Part shown: positions 1 through 11,350 of the stretch, in pieces
Layout of the letters: the number at the start of each line of letters is the position of its first letter
Position numbering within the stretch: the stretch's first letter is position 1
Assembly (NCBI GenBank): GCA_039621445.1
Contig: CP154956.1
Span: 55,769,419-55,833,418 of the forward strand
Reading direction: 5' to 3'
DNA: 64,000 nucleotides
From: Euglena gracilis
Taxonomy: Eukaryota > Euglenida > Euglenophyceae > Euglenales
Translations under genes and position numbers: made by a program
The notes under the pieces: model-generated
Database searches by the model: none
What the model was told of the DNA's origin: nothing
The model's input: only the letters and a program-made list of their open reading frames with translations

Positions 1-45
1 ACCAGTGCTGACTCTGGCGCGGTGTCCCCCTGATTCTCACCTCCG

Positions 46-113
46 GGCAACCGGCGGAGGGCACAGGGAAGGTGAATTGAGAAAGGGTAGTCGTCCGCCT
101 GCGAGGCACAGAA
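46..113 (-). other. possible small exon at window edge
   Basis: On the minus strand a tract is bounded by a CTCGCAG acceptor and a GTGAGA donor. It is open in the phase left by B9D1 exon 6 and would read ADDYPFSIHLPCALRRLPG. It does not resemble the expected B9D1 C-terminus, so ownership is unknown. Confidence 0.2.
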
Positions 114-241
114 GGAGAGGAGAAGTGTGAAAGAAACGCCAATGGGAATTTAAGAGTCTAAAGAGTAAAAGATAAGTAGGGATGTGAAGGTGAAAAGGGA
201 TGGAATTGAAGAGGCGTAAAATGAATGTGTGTGTGAGTATG

Positions 242-245
<4 letters not shown>

Positions 246-294
<49 letters not shown>

Positions 295-1605
295 GTTGTG
301 TTGTGTTGTGTTGTGTTGTGTTGTGTTGTGTTGTGTTGTGTTGTGTTGTGTTGTGTTGTGTTGTGTTGTGTTGTGTGGTGTTGTGTTGTGTTGTGTGGTG
401 TGTGTTGTGTGGTGTGGTGTGGTGTGGTGTGGTGTGGTGTGGTGTGGTGTGTGGTGTGGTGTGGTGTGGTGTGGTGTGGTGTGGTGTGGTGTGGTGTGTG
501 GTGTGTGGTGTGTTGTGTTGTGGTGTGGGGTGGTGTGTGTTGTGTTGTTGTGGTGTGGTGTGGTTGGTGTGTGTGGTGTGGTGTGGTGGTGTGTGTGGTG
601 GTGTGGTGTGGTGTGGTGTGGTGTGGTGTGGTGTGGTGTGGTGTGGTGTGGTGTGGTGTGGTGTGGTGTGGTGTGGTGTGGTGTGGTGTGGTGTGGTGTG
701 GTGTGTTTGTGTTGTGTTGTGTATGTGTGTGTTGTGTGTTTGTGTTGTGTTGTGTATGTGTGTGTTGTGTGGTGTTGTGTTGTGTTGTGTTGTGTTGTGT
801 GTGTGTTGTGTCGTGTCGTGTTGGTGTGTGGGTGGTGTGGTGTGTGGTGTGGTTGGGGTGTGGTGTGTGTGGTGGTGTGGTGTGGTGTGTGGTGTTGTGT
901 GTGTGTGTGTGTGGGTGTGTGTGGGTGTGTGTGTGTGTGTGTTTGGGTGTGGGTGTGTGTGGTGTGGTGTGGTGTGGTGTGGTGTGGTGTGGTGTGGTGT
1001 GGTGTGGTGTGGTGTGGTGTGGTGTGGTGTGGTGTGGTGTGGTGTGGTGTGGTGTGGTGTGGTGTGGTGTGGTGTGGTGTGGTGTGGGTGTGGTGTGGGT
1101 TGTGTTGTGTTGTGTTGTGGTGTGGGTGTGGTGTGGGTTGTGTTGTGTTGTGTTGTGTTGTGTGGTGTGGTGTGGTGTGGTGTGGTGTGGTGTGTTGTGT
1201 TGTGTTGTGTGGTGTGGTGTGGTGTGGTGTGGTGTGGTGTGTGGTGTGGTGTTGTGTAGTGTTGTGTGGTGGTGTGTGGTGTGTTTGTGGTTGTGGTGTG
1301 GTGTTGTTGTGTGTGTTGTGGTGTTGTGGTGTGGTGGTGTTGTGTTGTGTTGTGTTGTGTTGTGTGTGTGTTGTGTTGTGTTGTGTTGTGTTGTGTGTGT
1401 GTGTGTTGTGTTGTGTTGTGTGTTGTGTTGTGTTGTGTTGTGTTGTGTTGTGTTGTGTTGTGTTGTGTTGTGTTGTGTTGTGTTGTGTTGTTGTGTTGTG
1501 TTGTGTTGTGTTGTGTTGTGTTGTGTTGTGTTGTGTTGTGTTGTGTTGTGTTGTGTTGTGTTGTGTTGTGTTGTGTTGTGTTGTGTTGTGTTGTGTTGTG
1601 TTGTG

Positions 1606-1643
<38 letters not shown>

Positions 1644-1662
1644 GTGTGCGTGCGTGCATGTG
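246..1662. repeat. compound GT-rich microsatellite/minisatellite (TG, TTGTG, GGTGT units)
   Basis: Begins as (TG)n, passes into long runs of TTGTG, then alternating blocks of GGTGT and TTGTG, and returns to (TG)n. The unit blocks switch several times, as expected from slippage and unequal exchange. All long open frames here (VLCC or HTTP type) are artefacts of stop-free repeat units. Confidence 0.95.
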
Positions 1663-1831
1663 TGTAGGCCTGACCCCAGGTGGTGACGTTTCAATTCCCC
1701 CTCTTTCATATTGTGGGGCCATGATGTTCGCCCCCCCACGCTGGCGCTCTGGCCCCCAGGTTTTAAACTGGGTACGTGTTTAGTGGAGTCGGGAGGGTGG
1801 AGTTGCTTTAATAATCGAAGCGGCCGAACAC

Positions 1832-3883
1832 CTCTCGGCCGATGCCCTGACAGATCCAGGACGGGTCGCGGAACTCATGGCGGTGGCCCGCCAGCGTAGT
1901 GGTCCACGCTGGCCTTTGCCGGGGGGTTCTCCGAGAAAACCGGGGGGAGCTGCCCGGTGAGGAGGGGCATCGTTGGGGAACACTTTCTCTTTTGCCAAAA
2001 AATCTCAACTGTGGGGTCAACTGCGCAACATTGAAGAGCATGACTGGGGCATTTCATCCGCAAACTTCAAAAACTTCCGACTCCTTGACTGGGACCAGGG
2101 TTCGATATAAGGAGAGGAGGGGGGAGGGGCCGGAACCCCCCCCCCTCAGGGCCAGGAGGGGGGGGGGGGGGGGACACACACCCCCCCCCCTAAACAGTGG
2201 CGCGGTCAGGGTGACCGATTTTCGGCCCGGCGCAAAGCGCCGGGCCGAAAAATTTTGACCCCCCAAAACGACCAAAAGTGCCATTTTGGGCACTTTTTGG
2301 GCAAAAATTGGCCAAAAATGCAAAAAATTTTCGGCGCAAAGCGCCGGAGGAAAAAATTGACCCTTTTGGGGGGGGGTCCCGGGTACCCCCCGAGGGTCGG
2401 TCCGGACCCCCCTTGCAGGTGGGGGGGGGTGGTCCGGACCCCCCCTGCGGGCCAGGAGGGGGGGGGGGTGGGGGGACACCCCCACCTAAACCATGTACGC
2501 CCTCCTTATATCGAACCCTGCTTGGAACCCATCTCAATTGCTCCTAAATGCCGAGAAGCATCATGCGACATGCAGTGTTTTGCACCTTCACTCTCTCCGC
2601 CCAGTCCACTTTGGGCAAAGGCCTTACAAGGCCTCCATGGCAGAGTTCAGGTTCGTGGGCTGGAAGAGGGGGATGGCCACCTCGTGGAGCCCCACCCAGG
2701 CATTCACTCAGTGTGTATCACAACGTCGTGGTGGTGCACAAAAACATTTTGGTGATACACCCAACTGAATGTCTGGCCCCGCCTGCATTGGGACATGGGC
2801 CCAGCCGTAGCCCTTGATGACGTCCTGTGGGGGCAAAGCGGACCCTCAGTCCCAGCAGCACAGTGACCGAGCCATGTGCCGCCAATCTCAACCCAGACAG
2901 CTGCCAAAAATGAGGGAGTTCTGTCAAGGGATTGACCTTCCGGGAATTTTTGGAAATCAACAAATCCTGAGGTCATTACAATCCGAGATTCTGAGGAGCT
3001 AGTTTTCGACACATTCTCATCCAAAATTCAGGAATTTTAGCACGGCCTGCACCAATACACTTATTCCCGTTGAGCCGACCTTCGGCCAGCCAGCTGCACT
3101 CGGTCCCCACAGCGCCAAGCCAGAGGAGCTGTGGCAACATCAACGACGACAAAGCGTGCACACATGCACACGCCTTGTTGCCGGACAGGCTGTAGCAGGA
3201 TACCACCAGCTGCGGCCAGCCAAACACACTGGCCCCAGAGAACGTCACTTCCAACGGAACGTTGAACGTAAACAGGGGAATGGGGCCTGCAACGGGGAAA
3301 AGGGACCGTACAAATGCAGGGGTGGTTGGCATGGGCTGATGGATGGCAAGAGCAGAGGGAAAGCATGAGAAAATGGGAAACCAAGTCACAGCAGCCAGAC
3401 ACAAACCAGAGGCAACGTATTGAGACTCGGTGCTGCCTTTGGGCATTAAATTGCTGCTTTTCAAGAGCCACACTTGTGCACACACCCACAGGGGGGGGGG
3501 TGCACCTGGAGATCGATCAGACAGCTGGGTAATGCCCTCTTGGAGGTTAACCTCGTTGGCAACGATTCCCTCATTTTCTACTTGAGGTTTCATTCGATTC
3601 ACGACGACTGCATGAAACTGACAGGAAAATTTTTAGAGAGAACACCAGCCGGGAGAAAGACCATGCACCAAAGCGAAGTCAGCAAAATTTGGGTGCAGCT
3701 TGCGCCACCCTTCCTTGCGACCGGCAAGGGAAGCCTCTGGCCCTGCCCGCTGAACCGCACGATCTCCCAGCCGTCGCCGTGCACGAAGGCGAAGCGGCAG
3801 TACAGCGCGTCCGCGTCGTAGTGCTCGGCCCCCTCGAGGGTGCCCTGCACCACGACGCCCAGCCGCCCCGCCGGGCTGCCCAT
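1832..3883 (-). CDS. B9D1: B9D1 (B9 domain protein 1), MKS/B9 transition-zone complex; exons joined
   Basis: B9D1 belongs to the MKS/B9 complex, which gates proteins at the base of cilia and flagella; its B9 domain is C2-like. Exons (minus strand): 3761-3883, 3506-3551 (start could be 3569), 3174-3286, 2761-2824, 2628-2706, 1832-1913. The start ATG is at 3881-3883, in the same place relative to the domain as in animal B9D1. Landmarks in order: GTLEGAEHYDADALYCRFAF, NLQEGITQL, FNVPLEVTF, then FGWPQLVVS, then DVIKGYGWAHVP, then HEVAIPLFQP, then HEFRDPSWICQGIGRE. All exon phases agree. The third exon ends AAG|GC, a GC-AG intron. After GRE (1832) the frame either splices at GTGTTC to a last exon I cannot place or reads to a stop at 1808-1810, which would drop the C-terminal strand. 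An AG at about 3936 upstream of the ATG could be a spliced-leader acceptor (inference). Confidence 0.9.
2096..2520. mobile_element. MITE-like element, TIR CAGGGTTCGATATAAGGA
   Basis: Starts CAGGGTTCGATATAAGGA and ends with its reverse complement. Flanks are actgggac and cttggaac, 5 of 8 identical, so an aged target duplication. It lies in the last recognised B9D1 intron. The internal sequence (poly-G/C blocks, GGCGCAAAGCGCCGG stem, AAAAGTGCCATTTTGG) is nearly the same as the copy at 11919-12354. Confidence 0.8.
2825..3173 (-). other. B9D1: GC-AG intron in B9D1
   Basis: Donor AACAAG|GCGTGT, acceptor CCCCCACAG|GACGTC. Joins SGNK to DVIKGYG exactly where animal B9D1 reads GND-VxxGYG; the nearest GT donor breaks the frame. 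Confidence 0.8.
3761..3883 (-). CDS. B9D1: B9D1 exon 1 with start codon
   Basis: Forty-one codons opening MGSPAGRLGVVVQGTLEG and ending at WEI before a GTGCGG donor. The spacing from the Met to the EG-A-E-H-Y-D-A-D-LYC block matches animal B9D1, which supports this Met as the true start. Confidence 0.85.
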
Positions 3884-4229
3884 CCGCGGGCTGGGGCCGG
3901 CCACAGCCCCGGGCCTCCCGCCGACGTCCACGGCGCTGCGAAGCGAGGGTTGGGGGACGGTGGGTTGCCCGGGGGTGGGATGGGGCAAGGGTACCGAGGT
4001 GGTGCTGATTGCCTCGTCTGGCTCAGGCGTCAGCAACGCAGCACTTTGGGTCGGGGGCCGCCTTCCCAACGGACGGGTGCGGCTCACCCCAGTGGGTCAA
4101 ACGCTGGGGCGGGGGGGGGGATGGCTGGCAGGCGTCGGGGCTCGGGTCGGATGGGGAGGAGGGTTAGCTGACTGCCAGGATGGACCTTTGGACCCACCAA
4201 AATCCAACTCACGGTGAGCCATTTTTCAA

Positions 4230-4900
4230 GCAGTTCCCGCCAAAGTTGCACAAGAGAACAAAAAGAACCTCCAAAACGCTTGAGGGCGCCCAACAAAAAA
4301 AACTGCAGTCACTGCAGTCACAGAGTCGGGCAGATATTCTTGATTATAAAAAAGTTTTTAAATTTCCATTCGCTATGAGAAAAAATGAGCACAAAATTCG
4401 GGATTTTTAGTCGAAAAACAGTTCGGGGGGGGGGGTGGAAGCTGATTTCTGGCATCCCTGGCCGATCGCCCATCCACCCAAAACATCAAAAAAATGTCGT
4501 TCTTTTCCTGCATTTTAATGTATGAGGCTGACCCTTAGGTCAAAGGACCATCCTTGAGGGGCGGTCCAAAAAAATCCCCAAAATATCCGTCACTTGGAGG
4601 TTGCTGGGGCTGAGCTTGACCCGACTTTATTCCAGTTGACCTCAATGGAGAGTCTGAAGCCCATCTCAGGATGACTGGCTGGAACAGAATGCACCGCAAT
4701 GCGGTGGCTTCGAAAATTCTGGGTCCACGAAAATGCGACCATGCCTGCTCCTTCGAAACCAGCCAGCCCCTCCAGGAAGACCCAAGCATTTATATGGAAG
4801 AAAAGATGAACAATTTTGCCAGTCGAGGCAGGTCACCCAAAAATTAATGTCAATATTTTCTCCCTGAGGCTGAAACCCAGGTACAAAAGCCCCATCCTTC
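4230..4900. other. intergenic stretch between B9D1 and the DUF707-type gene
   Basis: AT-rich sequence with poly-A runs and a poly-G tract near 4428. Fragments at 4540-4570 resemble the GGGCGGTCC element end seen elsewhere. No coding signal, RNA gene or terminator is visible. Confidence 0.4.
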
Positions 4901-5003
4901 GACTAGATGCTTGAACATGAGCCCAAAACAAAAAAAACGTAAAAATCCAAAAAAATAAATCCACAAATTGGTCAAAGCCGATGAGCTTTGGTCTTTGTTT
5001 CCT

Positions 5004-5085
5004 TCAGCATAGCAGGTTCTCATACAACATGACAAAGTCCGTGCAGTTGGGAGACATTGCGATGAACAGCGGCGTGAGCAGTGGG
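5004..5085 (-). CDS. candidate terminal exon of the DUF707-type gene
   Basis: Frame reading LLTPLFIAMSPNCTDFVML then YENLLC and a TGA at 5004-5006. Composition is protein-like, but no AG acceptor precedes it, so its 5' boundary and membership are unproven. Confidence 0.3.
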
Positions 5086-8000
5086 GGAGGGGGCAGTTGG
5101 TAGGGGGACCCAGGGGGCGGAAGAACGAATGGGCTGTGCAGGGGCTGCCTCACCACCAGAGCCGCGACGTGTTGCCGAGAGGCCGATCGGCCAGGCGTAG
5201 CCCAAAAAAAAAAAACCGACGCGGGTCCTGCCCCCCCCCACTAAGCACAACCAATGTTTAAGGGTCCCAATGAGCAAAAAAAAAATGAGCGGCCCAATAC
5301 CCCCCTCCCTGCCCAGCTGGGGCCAAAAAAACACCGAACGGCCTTGGCGAGGGCCAGGCTCAGGTTTCCGACGAGCAATGCCCGGCGTTGCCGCGCCAAC
5401 CGCTTCGCGTGGGTGAGGAGGGGGGCGTAGGCAACCGTGACGGGCAGGACGACCTTCGGCCTCTCTGGCCTGCCAGTGGGAGGGTCGGGGAGGAAGAGCC
5501 AATGGGTGGTGGGGATTGACGGCTGCTTTGGGGGGCTGACAACATGGAGAGGGGCAGGGGGATGCAGCAACAGGCATCTACTTAAGCACCCCCCCCCAAA
5601 ATTGGGCCGGCTAAGGGCATTTCCCAAAAACAGTTTGTGCCGAAACCCATTCCGGACCTCCGGCCCGGATTCCCTGGGGGGGGGGGGGGACAGACCCACC
5701 CACCCACCCAGCCACCCCCTCACAACACGAGAGAGAGAGAGAGAGGAGGGGGGGCGTCTTTCGAGTTCAAAAGGCAGAGGCGGATGGACCTCCACAGGCG
5801 GAGGCTGCGCTCGCTGGCCCACAGCTCGGGGAACACGGCGTGGAACGCCGCGAACTCCGCCGCGAACGTCCGCGTCGTGTACCCTGCGGAGCACCGGCCC
5901 AGCGTGCAGGGGATGGCTGGCAGGGCCCAGAGGATGCCCAACCAGGCTGCCTCAAAACACCCCAGAGGGGGAGGGGGAGCCCCCCCACCCACCTGGCAGG
6001 GAGTGGGACTCCCCTCCCTCGGCAGGAGGGGTGGGAGGGACCCCCCCCAAAAAAATTGGGCCGTCTGAGGACATCCCCCCCCCATAAAATCGAAAAATTG
6101 AAAAATCGAAAAACATACCCGGGTCTCCGGCTCGGGACCCCGAATCAACTTGCACAATAGCAGTCCCAGGGGTCTCAATTCGGATTAGGGGCCACCATGC
6201 TGCACAAATTGAACCTTTTCCCCCTAAAAAAAATAACTCAACCAGAACACTGAAAACTTTGAGAAAACCTTCATCGATGAGGAAATGCTCAGCCAACCGA
6301 AAAAAGCACACACCGGAGGTGTTTGTCTTCCTGCCCGACTTCAGGTCGAGGTGCCTCGTGCGAATGCAGTCCACGATGAGGCACGCCGCGAACCGCGGCT
6401 GGACGAACGGCATCGCCAGCCGGCACCACACGAAATCTGCCCCGGCCGACTCCCTCCTGGACCCTCCTGGACTGTGACTTGGAAAACGGGTGCGGAATGG
6501 GGCGTCGGCCGGTCCCAGCCCGCCGAACTTGAACGGCGGCGGGTGCAAGGCCCGGAAGGCAAGCCACGCCGCTGGCCGCAACGCCGTCAGCTGCGGCAAA
6601 CCACGGCCGGCAACGGAGCAGCAGTGGAAGGCCTCAACAGCGCAATGCGCACCGCACCCGCCAGACAGCTTGGCAACTCCGTCCCCTCCCCCCGCCCACC
6701 AGCCTGAGGCACATGCCTGGCCAAACTCGACATAATCCACGTGGCGGGCGAGGAGGTGGGGCACCGGGTGGGTGAAGCGTCGCAGGGAGTTTCAGGCAGG
6801 GCGATTCTGAACGTTTTTTTTTAAAAAAAAGCCTGTCCCACCATTAAATGAAAAATTAACCGAAAAATGGCCGAAAAAAACGACATATTTCGGGGGGGGG
6901 GGAATCAGGGAGAAAAAATTCGTGGAAAAAATTGGTGGACAATGGGAAAAGAAGTGATCTCTGGCATCCTTGGACCATCCCCCATCCCCCAGAAACGTCA
7001 AGCAATGTGTTTCCGCCCTCTGTTTCCGCCCCATTCGAGCTGGGGGCCACCCCCATTTGATCCTCCCACTTGTAAACCCCCACTTACAAACCCCCCCTTA
7101 GATGCACTGTGGCCTCTGTCTGGTTTAATGCTTGATCCCCCCCTCAGGCCAACAAACCAAAGAACAACAAATAACCCCCTCCCCTCGGGGAAGAAAATGA
7201 AAAACGTGGGGACGATTTCTTCAGCTGCAAAATGCCCAACAACCGATTTTTGGCAACTTTTATGTGACTGACTTTCATATAAAAAAAAAATGCAATTTCT
7301 GACAAACTTGTTCAAAATTGCAAATTTGGGGGTTTTGGGGGGGTTTTCATTTTGGGGGGGGGAGTCATATTCTGACCAACAAATCTTTGACTTATAAACC
7401 CCTCCCACTTATAAACCCCTCCTTCCGCCGACCCACCAAACCAAGAAGGGTCCCAAGTTTTTTCCCAAACAGACCGCCCTGGTTCCAGGACGCGGGCTGG
7501 CACAGCACCGCCCCCTTGTCCGCGCAGATGTCGAGGAACGGGCCGAGGGGGCCCTGCAGCGTGAAGTCGTCGTCGAGCAGCAGCAGCCAGTCGAACTGCC
7601 GACACCCGCCGCCCTCCACCGCCGCCGCTGCCGCCCGGCACTGCGACCGCGTCGCTGGCATGGACCCCCCTCCAGGCCGGGCCTCGCTGCGCCTCCGGCC
7701 TTTGTGTGGGAGGGGGGGGGGGCACTCACCCAGACCAACACACGGATGGAGGGGGGCCCAGGACAGGACAGCCCCGTCGTCAGACAGCCCTCCGAGTGTC
7801 AAGTCGGGCCCGAGGTACTGCTTGTAGTACACAAGTCACACCCCAGGCTTTTCTGACGGACTGCCCAAGGGGTGGGGTCAACCGCAGAGGCAATGAAATT
7901 TCGGCTCACTCTTAGGCGGCCTAACTCGCACTTAGCTTTGAAAGTGACTGTAAATTTGCGCCGACGCGCAAATCCGCAAAAAAGTTTGGTTTTCGACCAC

Positions 8001-9729
8001 CGTGGCCTGAGACTCGAGACAGTCTGAAAATAGTGTCTTCACGGACATATCACAGAGCCAAAAAAAACAGCAAAAAGGGCCAATTGTCACCTGGACTGTG
8101 TGACACCATCCGGGGAACACAGCCGAGGCTTCAAAAACGAGGGACTCACAAAGGGGGTTTCGGCCCATTTTTGGGAAAATTCACGTGTCCCGGCGGTCAA
8201 ACCCAGGGTTTTGGACCTTTTTCAAAACGGTGCACATGCCGAAAAACACCAAAATTGGGCCTGTTCCCCGGGTCCCAACATCGGAAAATGATGCGCACGC
8301 CACCGTGGAGGGTCTCCGCGGAACCAGAGGGTCAAAAGGGTGGGTTCTACCGCCGGGTCTCAAAGAAATCGAAAATTTGCGCCAAAGCGCAAGCTAAAAA
8401 TGAAAACCTTAAGTGCGAGTTAGGCCGCCTAAGTCACTGAACTCCACCCACGTCAGGCCCAGTTTTGAACCATGGAAAAAAATGAGGAAAATACAAATAG
8501 TTCAAGAAAAGAGAAAAGGAGATTCGAATATTTTAATTTGTGCCCAGGTTATATACTGATGGCAGGGCACTCCACACTGAGGAAATGAACAAAAGGGCCG
8601 AAAATAGAGCTTTCCAGTTCGAAAACTCCACATATTATTCGCTTTTTTTAAGAGCGACTATCCTCCACCAGCATTTCCCTGTTTTTTTTTTATGGGCAGA
8701 TGTCCTGCAGGAAAAGCCTTGGCCGCATCACACCAGTTTGATTGGTCACGCGGAGGTGTGCTTGTCGATACCTGATGATACCGCAGAAGCAGCTTTCCTG
8801 ACTGGCACAAAAGCATAATAGATCATTCTCGAAGCGGGAAAATGGTTTACAAACCCCACGGTGTGTCGGACATGGGAGAGACAGTTGTGCAGGAATACCT
8901 TGAGTATTTGAAGCTTCCAATAGAGGGCGAGAAGGGGTCGGAAAAATACAATATTGGTCGATATCCATCGGGGCCGACCCCAATGCCACCGAGACTCAAA
9001 ACTGTAGAAAAAACCTGGCCCGAAAGGGAGTTGATTTCCTCCCAAAAGGCCAGTGGGAGGAAATCGACCATAACGCCCCTGGCATTGCAGGGGAGGTTCC
9101 TTTGGAGTGAAGCGTCTAAAGAAGGAAACCTGCCAAAGAACCATCTGAGGAAGGGAGACCTTTGCACATGTCCAACCCCAATATTTTGTGTGTGGGAGAA
9201 CAACAAACCAAACCAAACCAAACCAGCAAAAGGCCAGCAATGCCAAAATGTTTTTGTGGGAATCTGGAGAACCTTGGAGTCCTTCTGGGCTCTCTTTGCT
9301 GGCCTCTCCATTCAGCCCCCCCCAGAAAAATAGGAAGGGTCCCCGACCGTCCCGTCCCCCACCACCCACTGGGCTGAGGTCAGGGAAACAGGGGTTCAGC
9401 CCCTTCCCCCAAACCCCATGCAGACCTTCTGAACCTTTTACAAACCAATCAATTCCCCCCATGTCTAAGAACTGGATGAGATGGGAAAGACCCGGGGGGG
9501 GGGGGGGGTTGGCAGGGGGAGAGTATGGGGAAAGGCGGGGGGAAGGAGGGCCACCAGTCATACGCCATCCACGCGGCGGGGTCGGCGATGGGCCGGTAGT
9601 GGAAGACGGCGAGGGCGAGGCAGTGCCGCGGCCACGGTGCGAGCAGGGCCCCCAGCCGGCCCGCCGCGGCGTCGCCCGCCGCCGTGGCCGCCAGCAGGTG
9701 GTGGGGGCATGGCGGCCGGGACGGCGGCC
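5004..9729 (-). CDS. DUF707-family protein (glycosyltransferase-like), split gene
   Basis: Phase-checked exons: 9555-9729, 7485-7640, 6717-6791, 6314-6590, 5790-5946, 5340-5460, plus a likely last exon at about 5004-5085. Landmarks: VFHYRPIADPAAW, then DWLLLLDDDFTL (acidic DxD-like block expected to bind metal and nucleotide sugar), VLCQPASWN, HVDYVEFG, RPAAWLAFR, GADFVWCRLAMP and ACLIVDCIRTRHL. This order matches the DUF707 (PF05212) plan. An internal exon is probably missing between 9555 and 7640, because phases 2 and 0 do not join. Intron 6792-7484 is nonconventional; intron 6591-6716 begins GC. The exons at 5.8-5.3 kb, including the stretch SLRLW then RPKVVLPVTVAYAPLL, are phase-consistent but unrecognised. 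The start codon is not identified. Family assignment is from motif order only. Confidence 0.65.
6591..6716 (-). other. GC-AG intron
   Basis: Donor CAG|GCATGT and acceptor TTTGCCGCAG|CTG. Removal joins VEFGQ to LTALRPAAW in phase 0, removing a weakly coding insert. The region is open in this frame, so retention cannot be excluded from sequence alone. Confidence 0.55.
6792..7484 (-). other. nonconventional intron (NNNCAG...CTGNNNNN) in DUF707-type gene
   Basis: On the minus strand the intron opens AACCAGGGCGG and closes CGCCCTGCCTGA, so CAGGGCG pairs with CGCCCTG. No GT-AG pair fits, because an in-frame TGA lies just upstream of the next exon with no AG between. Cutting 3 nt before CAG and 5 nt after CTG gives an in-frame join. 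The flanking octamers cctggaac and cctgaaac match at 7 of 8, like a target-site duplication. Confidence 0.75.
7485..7640 (-). CDS. DUF707-type exon carrying the DDD block
   Basis: Fifty-two codons, phase 0 to phase 0, from a TCGCAG acceptor to TGG. Reads CRAAAAAVEGGGCRQFDWLL and then LLDDDFTLQGPLGPFLD, followed by VLCQPASW. Almost every third position is G or C. It joins across a nonconventional intron to give SWN|SLRR. Confidence 0.8.
7911..8433. mobile_element. TIR element (CTTAGGCGGCCTAACTCGCACTTA)
   Basis: The left end CTTAGGCGGCCTAACTCGCA is mirrored at the right end by TGCGAGTTAGGCCGCCTAAG, and both sides are flanked by TCACT. About 523 bp with internal poly-A tracts and no transposase frame. 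Family differs from the CAGG elements. A related right end (GCGAGTTAGGACGCCCAAG) occurs near 51300. Confidence 0.75.
8440..9540. other. intronic stretch of the DUF707-type gene, no confirmed exon
   Basis: Mixed-composition sequence with short poly-G/C blocks. The phase mismatch between exons 9555-9729 and 7485-7640 implies a small exon in or near here (expected to encode the segment before the DDD block), but I could not place it. Confidence 0.4.
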
Positions 9730-9846
9730 CTGTGGCGGCCGAGAGCCCCGGAGACCGCGCAGCGGGCAATCCGGTCAAATCAGCACAAAGGGCTGTCACC
9801 CTGAGACACAGGAACCACTGCATGCACACACATGCACATGCGCAAA

Positions 9847-9884
9847 CACAAACACACACACACACACACAAACACACACAGAGA

Positions 9885-9932
<48 letters not shown>
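9847..9932. repeat. (CA)n then (GA)n microsatellite
   Basis: A CA tract passes directly into a GA tract just upstream (minus-strand sense) of the first recognised DUF707 exon. Confidence 0.9.
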
Positions 9933-9937
<5 letters not shown>

Positions 9938-10089
9938 AAATATCAGGCAACACCTGCAGATGCCCCGCAATACCATGGAACAAGGAACAGGAGCACCACT
10001 GCGCCAGCGCTTGCAGCTGCCCCCATTTGTGCCTACTCCAGCTGCGCTTGTGACTGGCTGCAGGCGGTCCCCATCAAGCACCCATGGTC

Positions 10090-11350
10090 ATCCAGCAGTC
10101 ACGCTCAGTCACACCCAGTCACAACCAGTCGTCACGCAGACATACCAGTGTCAGAAAAGACCAAAATTGCACAAATGGGCAAATGTGGCCAAAAATAGCA
10201 AAAAATACAAAAAAAATACTCAAAAACACTCAAAAATATTCATAGGTGGCCACAAAATGGCCCAAAGATGGCCAGAAGCGGACAAAAAATGGACAAAAAC
10301 AAGGCCAAACGTGGCCAAAGCTGGCCAGAAGGGGCCAGATGTGGCCAGAATTTCCAGTCACGCCCAGTCACGGAAGCACAACTTTGAGGGTTCTCAAAGC
10401 CAGTCACACCCAGTCATGACCCGATCACAACCAATCATTTCATAGGTGCTTGGACCCAGTCACGTGGGCCTCCTCGAACCGGGGAAGGGGAGCCGGCGGC
10501 AGGGTTTAATAAAGGGCAGGCGGGGGGTGGGTCCCCCCAGTCCAGGAGGGGGGGGGAACTCCCCCCTGAACCCCATACCTTCCTCATATCGAACCTTGGG
10601 CGGCGGGTCATCGGACGCACCGCTGTGCAGCCCCGCGGAAATGCGGCGGTGGCACGGCACTGCGGTAGAGCACCGCAGCGGCCATGGGCACGGGGGCTGA
10701 GGCGGGAGGCCCGGTGGGGCAGGGACAGGAGGCGGGTGCAGGGAGGGGGCCGGGCACGCCGTACGTCGCAGGGCGGAGGCAGGGACGAACCGTGGGCAGT
10801 CCCTCCCATGGAACCATACAATTTTTTACCGACCCCCGAGGGGGGGGTCACGCCACTCTTCGAAAAACCAGTCAGTCACTACCCCCCGGGGGGGGGGGGG
10901 GTCGGCTGCTCTGGAATCCAAAGGAAATTTGACCAAAAACATCAAAAAAATTTCCGGCGCCTCTGGCGCTGGGTCACTTTAGTGGTTTTTTGCCGACCCT
11001 CAGTCAGTCACTCTGAAAAAAACCAGTCACCCACCCCCTCCCGGGGGGGGGGGGGGGGGGGTTGGTTAGTGACTAAGTGATTGTATGCATGGGACCTCGT
11101 CACAGCACAGAGACAGCAGCCCGCGGCCTGGAAGGACGTGGGGATTGGGGCCCGAAAGTGGCTGGCCATGAGTGGGGCACACCCTTCAGGGACAGAGGTT
11201 TGGCAACATTTGGGGGAGGGCATTCAAGCCACAAACTCCTCTTGATTTTGAACTGCGTGTGGGGTATTTGGGCTCCTTGCGGTGCTAATAAAAAAGGGTG
11301 CTTTCCACCCCGGCACAAAAAAAGGGGGGGGGGCGCCGCAAGAGAGACTT
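10090..11350. repeat. interspersed AGTCAC-rich repeats between genes
   Basis: Contains many copies of CAGTCAC or CCAGTCA (10096-10450 and 10870-11070), tracts of AAAATGGCC-like repeats and several poly-G runs. The frame at about 10.6-10.85 kb is Pro/Arg-rich and has no good splice context. I see no convincing gene. Confidence 0.5.

Noticed and set aside
37-1783. Long frames of His/Thr/Gln or Cys/Val repeats on both strands
   Set aside because: They translate GT-rich repeat units with no stop codons; there is no splice context or composition change at their ends.
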